Of a stretch of DNA of 64,000 nucleotides, positions 61,666 to 64,000 are shown in pieces. The translations under genes and the position numbers were made by a program. Numbering within the stretch: position 1 is the first letter of the stretch; each line of letters starts with the position of its first letter. Source of the stretch: Taklimakanibacter sp049323275 (GTDB taxonomy: Bacteria; Pseudomonadota; Alphaproteobacteria; Rhizobiales; Aestuariivirgaceae). Where the stretch lies: contig JBMOOM010000112.1 in the NCBI GenBank assembly GCA_049323275.1, forward strand, positions 124,001 to 188,000, in the 5' to 3' direction. The notes under the pieces were generated by a model that did not search any database, had not been told where the DNA came from, and worked only from the letters and a program-made list of their open reading frames with translations.

Positions 61666-63261
61666 ATGAATATCATGCAAAATTCTTCCGCCGCCTCAGA
61701 AGTGGCGCGGCGGCGCACTTTCGCGGTCATCTCGCATCCCGACGCCGGCAAGACCACCTTGACCGAGAAATTCCTGCTGTTCGGCGGCGCCATCCAGCTT
61801 GCCGGCGAGGTCAAGGCCAAGAAGAACCGCATCTCGACGCGTTCCGACTGGATGGCGATCGAGCGCCAGCGCGGCATTTCCGTCGTCACCTCGGTGATGA
61901 CCTTCGAATATGGCGGCCATGTCTTCAACCTGCTCGACACGCCGGGCCATGCCGACTTCTCCGAGGACACCTACCGAACTTTGACCGCGGTCGATTCCGC
62001 CATCATGGTGATCGACGCCGCCAAGGGCATCGAGGCGCGCACCCGCAAGCTGTTCGAGGTCTGCCGCCTGCGCGACATCCCGATCGTCACCTTCATCAAC
62101 AAAATGGACCGCGAGACGCGCGATCCCTTCGAGCTCCTCGATGAAATCGAGAAGACGCTCGCCCTCGACGTCACGCCGATGACATGGCCGGTCGGACGCG
62201 GCCGCAGCTTCGTCGGCACCTATGATCTTGCCCGCAACTCGCTGCGCGGTCTCGATTCGGAAGAGACGCCCCGCCAGCTTTCCGGCCCCGATGATCCGCA
62301 AATCGCGAGTCTCATTCCGGCGGATGAGGCGAGCGCCTTCCAGGATGTGGTGGAACTGGCGCGCGACGGGTCCAAGCCCTTCGACCTTGAATCCTTCCGC
62401 GAGGGCCATCTGACGCCGGTTTTCTGGGGCTCGGCATTGCGCAATTACGGCGTGCGCGACCTCATCAACGGGCTCGGCGCCTATGCGCCGTCGCCGCGCA
62501 ACCAGCAGGCGGCGAGCCGCATGGTGGAGGCGAGCGAACAGAAGATGGCGGGCTTCGTCTTCAAGATCCAGGCCAATATGGATCCCAATCACCGCGACCG
62601 CATCGCTTTCCTGCGCGTCTGCGCCGGCAAACTGCAGCGCGGCATGAAGGCCAAGCTGGTGCGCACCGGCAAGCCGATCTCGCTGTCGGCGCCGCAGTTC
62701 TTCTTCGCCCAGGACCGTTCCGTGGCGGACGAGGCCTATGCCGGCGACGTCGTCGGCATTCCCAATCACGGCACCTTGCGCATCGGCGACACGCTGACCG
62801 AGGGCGAGGATCTCGTCTTCCGCGGCGTGCCGAGCTTCGCGCCGGAAATCCTGCGCCGCATCAAATTGCAGGACGCGATGAAGGCGAAGAAGCTGCGCGA
62901 AGCGCTGCAGCAAATGGCGGAAGAGGGCGTGGTTCAGCTGTTCCTGCCCTATGACGGCTCGAATGCCATGGTGGGCGTGGTCGGCGCGTTGCAGCTCGAC
63001 GTGCTGGCCGAGCGTCTGCAGGGCGAATATGGACTTCCCATCGCCTATGAAACGCCGCGCTTCTCCGTCTGCCGCTGGATCTCGTCCGACGACGAGGTGG
63101 AGCTCGAGCGTTTCATCGACGCCAACCGTTCCGGCATGGCGCATGATCTCGACCAGGCGCCGGTGTTCCTCGCCGGCAGCGCGTTCCTGCTGCAATATGA
63201 GCAGGAGCGCTGGCCGAAGATCGCCTTCGCCGATGTGAAGGACTATCAGAAGCAGGCGTGA
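61666..63261 (+). CDS. prfC: peptide chain release factor 3
   Basis: The 531-residue translational GTPase recycles RF1/RF2 from the ribosome. G1 is SHPDAGKTTLTEK (about 23-35), G3 is DTPGHADF and G4 is NKMD. The GISVVTSV switch and the C-terminal domains II and III are present. ATG 61666 gives the usual length; a further open stretch to 61612 and an internal ATG at 61675 are alternatives. It is convergent with vapBC. Confidence 0.96.
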   Translation: MNIMQNSSAASEVARRRTFAVISHPDAGKTTLTEKFLLFGGAIQLAGEVKAKKNRISTRSDWMAIERQRGISVVTSVMTFEYGGHVFNLLDTPGHADFSEDTYRTLTAVDSAIMVIDAAKGIEARTRKLFEVCRLRDIPIVTFINKMDRETRDPFELLDEIEKTLALDVTPMTWPVGRGRSFVGTYDLARNSLRGLDSEETPRQLSGPDDPQIASLIPADEASAFQDVVELARDGSKPFDLESFREGHLTPVFWGSALRNYGVRDLINGLGAYAPSPRNQQAASRMVEASEQKMAGFVFKIQANMDPNHRDRIAFLRVCAGKLQRGMKAKLVRTGKPISLSAPQFFFAQDRSVADEAYAGDVVGIPNHGTLRIGDTLTEGEDLVFRGVPSFAPEILRRIKLQDAMKAKKLREALQQMAEEGVVQLFLPYDGSNAMVGVVGALQLDVLAERLQGEYGLPIAYETPRFSVCRWISSDDEVELERFIDANRSGMAHDLDQAPVFLAGSAFLLQYEQERWPKIAFADVKDYQKQA

Positions 63262-63270
63262 CGGGCGGGA

Positions 63271-63669
63271 TTATGCGCCGATGTCCACCTTGGCGATATC
63301 GGTCTTGCCGAAGTCGTCGCCTTTGAACAACAAAGGCTGCTGCCGCGTGAAAGCGAGCGCATAGGAAAAGCAATCGCCGTAATTCAGTCCGGCGGGATGG
63401 CGGCCCTTTCCGAAACGCCGCCAGGCGCGGCGCGCGACCTCGATCTGGTCGGCATCGACGGCGACAACATCTATGCCGGCTTTCAGCAGCCACAGATCGA
63501 GCTCGCGGCCAGCGGCCTCGCCGAGGCGCGTCTCAAGCGCCATCGCGACTTCGAGCAGTGTCGCCGCCGAAATCAGGCGCACCGGATCCGCGACGACGCA
63601 TTGTTCGAGATGCACTGCCTCGGGTTCGTCGAGCGCGATGGCGATGAGAGCGGATGTGTCGATGACCAT
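63271..63669 (-). CDS. vapC: VapC-type PIN-domain toxin
   Basis: The 132-residue PIN ribonuclease has the acidic metal-binding set Asp4 (VIDTSAL), Glu40 (ATLLEV), Asp99 (NYGDCFSYALA) and Asp118/119 (FKGDDFGKTD). VapC proteins cleave tRNA or rRNA. It overlaps the vapB stop/start by one base, so the antitoxin is made first. Intact acidic residues suggest an active toxin. The specific RNA target is unknown. Confidence 0.93.
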   Translation of the reverse strand: MVIDTSALIAIALDEPEAVHLEQCVVADPVRLISAATLLEVAMALETRLGEAAGRELDLWLLKAGIDVVAVDADQIEVARRAWRRFGKGRHPAGLNYGDCFSYALAFTRQQPLLFKGDDFGKTDIAKVDIGA

Positions 63670-63923
63670 CAGCGCGGCAGGCCATTCTCATCATAATCGA
63701 TGATCTCATCCGCGCCGCGGTGGTCGATTTGCGGCATCGCGGCCCAGCGCCGGCGAATTTCCGCCAGGCCGTCGAGCATGAGCCGTTGCCTGGGAGAACT
63801 GGATACACGCTGCAGACGCTCCTCCAGGGCCCGCCGGGTCGCTGTCGTGATGTTTTCGCCGGTCCGGCGGGAAAGCTCGCGCGCCAGTTCTTCGGTCACC
63901 GGATCCTTGATGCTCAGAGCCAT
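63669..63923 (-). CDS. vapB: VapB-type antitoxin
   Basis: The 84-residue antitoxin (Rv0623-like) has an N-terminal ribbon-helix-helix-like DNA-binding region (MALSIKDPVTEELARELSRR) and an acidic C-terminal tail (HRGADEIIDYDENGLPR) that would block VapC. It is the first gene of the pair and lies downstream of a perfect inverted repeat that overlaps the promoter, as usual for self-regulating TA operons. Confidence 0.93.
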   Translation of the reverse strand: MALSIKDPVTEELARELSRRTGENITTATRRALEERLQRVSSSPRQRLMLDGLAEIRRRWAAMPQIDHRGADEIIDYDENGLPR

Positions 63924-63937
63924 GCCTTGCTGCCTAG

Positions 63938-63982
63938 GTACCTGTGCAGGTACTTTCTACCTCTTCCGGAGGGACTCGTCAA
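63938..63982 (-). promoter_or_regulatory. vapBC promoter and operator
   Basis: On the minus strand, TTGACG (63982-63977) and TAGAAA (63959-63954) are 17 bases apart. Directly downstream lies the inverted repeat GTACCTG-TG-CAGGTAC (63938-63953), 15 bases before the vapB ATG. The operator abuts the -10 box, so VapBC binding there would repress transcription. Confidence 0.75.
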
Positions 63983-64000
63983 TTTTAGCGCGATCTCGGG

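Overview
The window is GC-rich, densely coded chromosomal DNA from an alphaproteobacterium, most likely of the order Hyphomicrobiales (Rhizobiales). Pointers are the block hemY / mitofilin-like gene / hemD / hemC facing tsaD / gpsA / yciI / EVE, an NAD-dependent formate dehydrogenase operon of fds type, an sdhC-sdhD-sdhA-sdhB operon, and dispersed palindromic intergenic repeats of the kinds common in rhizobia. No phage, insertion sequence, integrase, rRNA or CRISPR array is visible. The genus cannot be fixed from the sequence alone.

Layout. 1-7154 (+): a tightly overlapping five-gene module, SWIM zinc finger protein (cut by the window edge), DUF5691-like protein, MoxR-type AAA+ ATPase, DUF5682 protein and VWA protein. 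This resembles the poorly understood E. coli yehL/yehM/yehP/yehQ set. 7155-8777 (-): a class I glutamine amidotransferase and an SDR. 8883-14862 (-): fdsG-fdsB-fdsA-fdhD-fdsD, with a LysR gene just upstream and a clear LysR operator and promoter between them. 15.9-20.9 kb: small genes, a candidate sRNA, an L,D-transpeptidase, and a ureohydrolase divergent from an XRE-cupin regulator. 21.0-29.0 kb (+): a nine-gene catabolic locus with an ABC importer, a stand-alone lipoyl domain, E1 alpha, E1 beta, a class III aminotransferase, a stand-alone E2 catalytic domain and an IclR regulator. 29.0-34.0 kb: small proteins, an FAD oxidase, an SDR and tRNA-Thr(CGU).

34.0-42.1 kb: heme synthesis genes on the minus strand facing tsaD, gpsA, yciI, an EVE protein and a methyltransferase on the plus strand. 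42.1-42.7 kb: a DUF559 nuclease gene framed by near-identical inverted repeats. 42.8-51.1 kb: an EamA exporter, acs, two small enzymes, a DegP-like protease, and a metC-like gene / SDR / pdxH cluster. 51.2-57.5 kb: DUF2007 and TerB-like genes, then a TetR / bicupin / spermidine-type ABC importer operon. 57.6-61.4 kb (-): the sdh operon with an extra membrane gene between sdhA and sdhB. 61.7-63.9 kb: prfC facing a vapBC toxin-antitoxin pair.

How it fits together. Formate oxidation (fds), acetate activation (acs) and succinate oxidation (sdh) feed respiration and central carbon metabolism. Two separate import-plus-enzyme operons, one under IclR and one under TetR, point to scavenging of small nitrogenous or organic compounds whose identity the sequence does not reveal. 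The least understood pieces are the MoxR/VWA/DUF5682 module, the split 2-oxoacid-dehydrogenase-like operon and the repeat-framed DUF559 cassette.
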